Source: an uncultured archaeon (GTDB taxonomy: Archaea; Halobacteriota; Methanosarcinia; Methanotrichales; Methanotrichaceae). Taken from it: DNA of 13,665 nt. A program made the position numbers and the translations under genes. The stretch lies in the NCBI GenBank assembly GCA_902385025.1, contig CABMDX010000029.1:1-13665 (forward strand), written 5' to 3'. Positions 12,249 to 13,665 of this stretch are shown in pieces (the stretch's first letter is position 1; every line of letters begins with the position of its first letter). Below the pieces are notes generated by a model. It saw nothing but the letters and a program-made list of their open reading frames with translations. It made no database searches and had not been told where the DNA came from.

Positions 12249-13665
12249 ATGCTTTTGAAAATTAAAGGATTTATCAAAGTTGTGGGAATCGCTCAATTCG
12301 CTCTGGTATTAAGCGCATCCATGCTCTTCATCGGGATTGGCGTATCTTCAAGCCCTGAAAAATCAGCGGGTGGGGGCTACGAGATGCATGACGGCATAGA
12401 TCTGGCCAATTCCAATTTCAAGGATGCGAATTTGAAAGGAGTTCATCTCAATCGTTCAGACATAAGCGATTCGGATTTACGGGGTGTCGATCTCTCAACA
12501 TCCTTCCTGTCCTCGGCATATCTTGAGAATAGCAGTCTTGATGATGCCATCCTGACCGATTCGGACCTGATTGGGGCGGATCTATTTCGTGCCAGTGCTC
12601 CGGAGGCAAATTTCTCAGGCTCCAGAATGCAGAGAGCATGCTTACAGGAGGCGAATCTGTCAAACAGCAAGTTTGCCGGCTCACTTCTCGTGGGGGCGAA
12701 CCTGATGGGTTCAAATCTGAGTGGCGCGGACCTATCGGGGGCTGATCTTCAGGAGGCCCGGCTCTGCGGTGCCAATCTTGCCGGAGCTGTTCTGAAGGGT
12801 GCGAACATGGAGGGCGCCAATCTGACTGGCTGCAATCTACGCGGTGCAGATATGAGCCGGGCGTTACTATCCGAATCGCGCATGCCCGGAGCGGATCTGG
12901 TGGAGGCCATCCTCGTTGATGCTGACCTGACCAGCGCCAATATGGACTCTGTAAATCTGACCAACGCAGATTTGACCGGTGCAAGGATATTTTCCACCAA
13001 TCTGATGAATGCCTGCATGAGTGGCATTTCGATGCAGGGTGCAACGCTCATTGCAGCCCGCCTGAGCTTTGCAGATCTCAGGGGAAGCCGGATGGCCAGG
13101 TGTCAGTTCTCCCGAGCTGAGCTTTTTGAAACGAACCTGAGTGATTCCGACCTGAGCGGCTCGGATTTTACCAGGGCTTATATGATGAGCTCCAACCTCA
13201 GCCGGGCTCGTCTGAAAGACGCTGATCTGGCCTATGCCGACCTGACGGGAGCCAATTTGTCCGGAGCCGTATTGGTCGGCGCAAAGATTCCGCGCGTGGA
13301 CCTGACGAGGACCAACCTATCCGGGGCTGATTTGACAGGGATCGCGATCGAGTTCAACGAGATCGTGGGCACCAATATGAATGGTGCAAAATTGTTGCAT
13401 GCATCACTATCCCGAGTTGCTCTGCGGGATGTGGACCTCTCCGGCGCGAACCTGGAGGATGCCAAAATCTCGACATCCCTTATGGAGAGGCTGAACTTCT
13501 CGGGAGCGGATATGAGAGACGCAAGTTTTGAGGTGCTGTATATAACCGATTCCGATCTGCGAGGATCCAATCTGATGGGAATAAAATGCGATGCATTCAC
13601 AATCCATTATCTCTCCGCTGCAAAACTTGAAGGAGCTTTGATGAAGGACGAGCTTCGTGCCAGCC
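12249..13665 (+). CDS. Exported pentapeptide-repeat protein (partial, runs off the window)
   Basis: The frame stays open for 472 codons to the right edge. Residues 1-36 form an N-terminal signal or anchor (MLLKIKGFIKVVGIAQF, then ALVLSASMLFIGIGV). From about residue 50 almost the whole visible protein follows the pentapeptide pattern A(D/N)LXX, for example ANLSGADLSGADL-like runs such as NLMGSNLSGADLSGADL. Tandem pentapeptides fold into a right-handed quadrilateral beta-helix, four repeats per rung-turn, so the visible part would form a rod well over 20 coils long. Interruptions such as AITIEFNEI-like stretches near 13340-13370 are less regular. Pentapeptide proteins have varied roles; known cytoplasmic ones mimic DNA, but the signal sequence places this one outside, as a structural or binding surface protein. 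GGAGG at 12239-12243, 5 bases before the ATG, sets the start. The stop is not in the window. Confidence 0.88.
   Translation, partial: MLLKIKGFIKVVGIAQFALVLSASMLFIGIGVSSSPEKSAGGGYEMHDGIDLANSNFKDANLKGVHLNRSDISDSDLRGVDLSTSFLSSAYLENSSLDDAILTDSDLIGADLFRASAPEANFSGSRMQRACLQEANLSNSKFAGSLLVGANLMGSNLSGADLSGADLQEARLCGANLAGAVLKGANMEGANLTGCNLRGADMSRALLSESRMPGADLVEAILVDADLTSANMDSVNLTNADLTGARIFSTNLMNACMSGISMQGATLIAARLSFADLRGSRMARCQFSRAELFETNLSDSDLSGSDFTRAYMMSSNLSRARLKDADLAYADLTGANLSGAVLVGAKIPRVDLTRTNLSGADLTGIAIEFNEIVGTNMNGAKLLHASLSRVALRDVDLSGANLEDAKISTSLMERLNFSGADMRDASFEVLYITDSDLRGSNLMGIKCDAFTIHYLSAAKLEGALMKDELRAS

Noticed and set aside
11859..12296. 145-codon minus-strand frame opposite the transglutaminase-like gene
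   Set aside because: It overlaps a gene with a signal peptide, a promoter and a plausible fold, and it spans the ribosome binding site and start of the next gene.
12450..13600. Possible CRISPR-like or tandem DNA repeat array
   Set aside because: The periodicity is a 15-base codon pattern from protein pentapeptides, with varied synonymous bases and no spacers.
12443..13607. Minus-strand open frames opposite the pentapeptide gene
   Set aside because: They are mirror images of the repeat coding (Ser/Ala/Pro-rich, SAP.R-like runs) with no ribosome binding sites.

Overview
The window looks like part of a chromosome from a methanogenic euryarchaeon, most likely Methanothrix (Methanosaeta) or a close relative. 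The evidence is a large subunit of the archaeal clamp loader (RFC-L with a C-terminal PIP box), an archaeal Trm5-type tRNA methyltransferase, a COG1707-type HTH-ACT regulator, a COG1223-type AAA ATPase, a VapB-like antitoxin of archaeal style, several AT-rich TATA boxes about 26 bases before start codons, and moderate GC content. The genus is an inference from family content. No rRNA, tRNA or CRISPR array was seen.

Layout. At 1-83 lies the tail of an upstream gene, probably PRC-barrel. At 170-1215 are two tandem cyclophilin-type prolyl isomerases, the first exported and the second cytoplasmic, clearly duplicates of each other. At 1350-1586 is a small two-helix membrane protein. At 1757-2203 is an FMN-binding split-barrel protein, followed at 2260-3873 by the replication factor C large subunit, possibly in one transcript. 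A 407-base stretch without a convincing gene follows.

From 4281 to 9245 the window has an accessory character. It holds an AlbA_2/Schlafen-like plus GHKL-ATPase regulator (4281-5948), a decayed MNT-HEPN toxin-antitoxin pair on the minus strand (HEPN cut short, MNT with two frameshifts) with a palindromic upstream site, and an orphan VapB-like antitoxin. It also holds an intact trm5 gene and, divergent from it, a membrane-anchored Cas4-like nuclease gene broken by one frameshift. Three broken genes stand among intact housekeeping genes, so the decay is confined to the dispensable ones.

From 9333 to 11049 two minus-strand genes encode an HTH-ACT regulator and an AAA ATPase. A 31-residue membrane microprotein (11267-11362) follows. 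Its strong ribosome binding site forms one arm of a perfect 10-bp inverted repeat, and a hairpin/T-tract terminator lies just after its stop.

The window closes with a plus-strand pair of exported proteins: a Cys-His-Asp, transglutaminase-like secreted protein (11535-12224), then 24 bases later a long pentapeptide-repeat protein that runs off the end. They are probably cotranscribed and act outside the cytoplasmic membrane.

The observations most worth a second look are the hairpin that could sequester the microprotein's ribosome binding site, the decayed MNT-HEPN locus with its operator-like palindrome, the membrane Cas4 with its frameshift inside the membrane segment, and the secreted transglutaminase-like/pentapeptide pair. 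I found nothing I can claim as a wholly new system.
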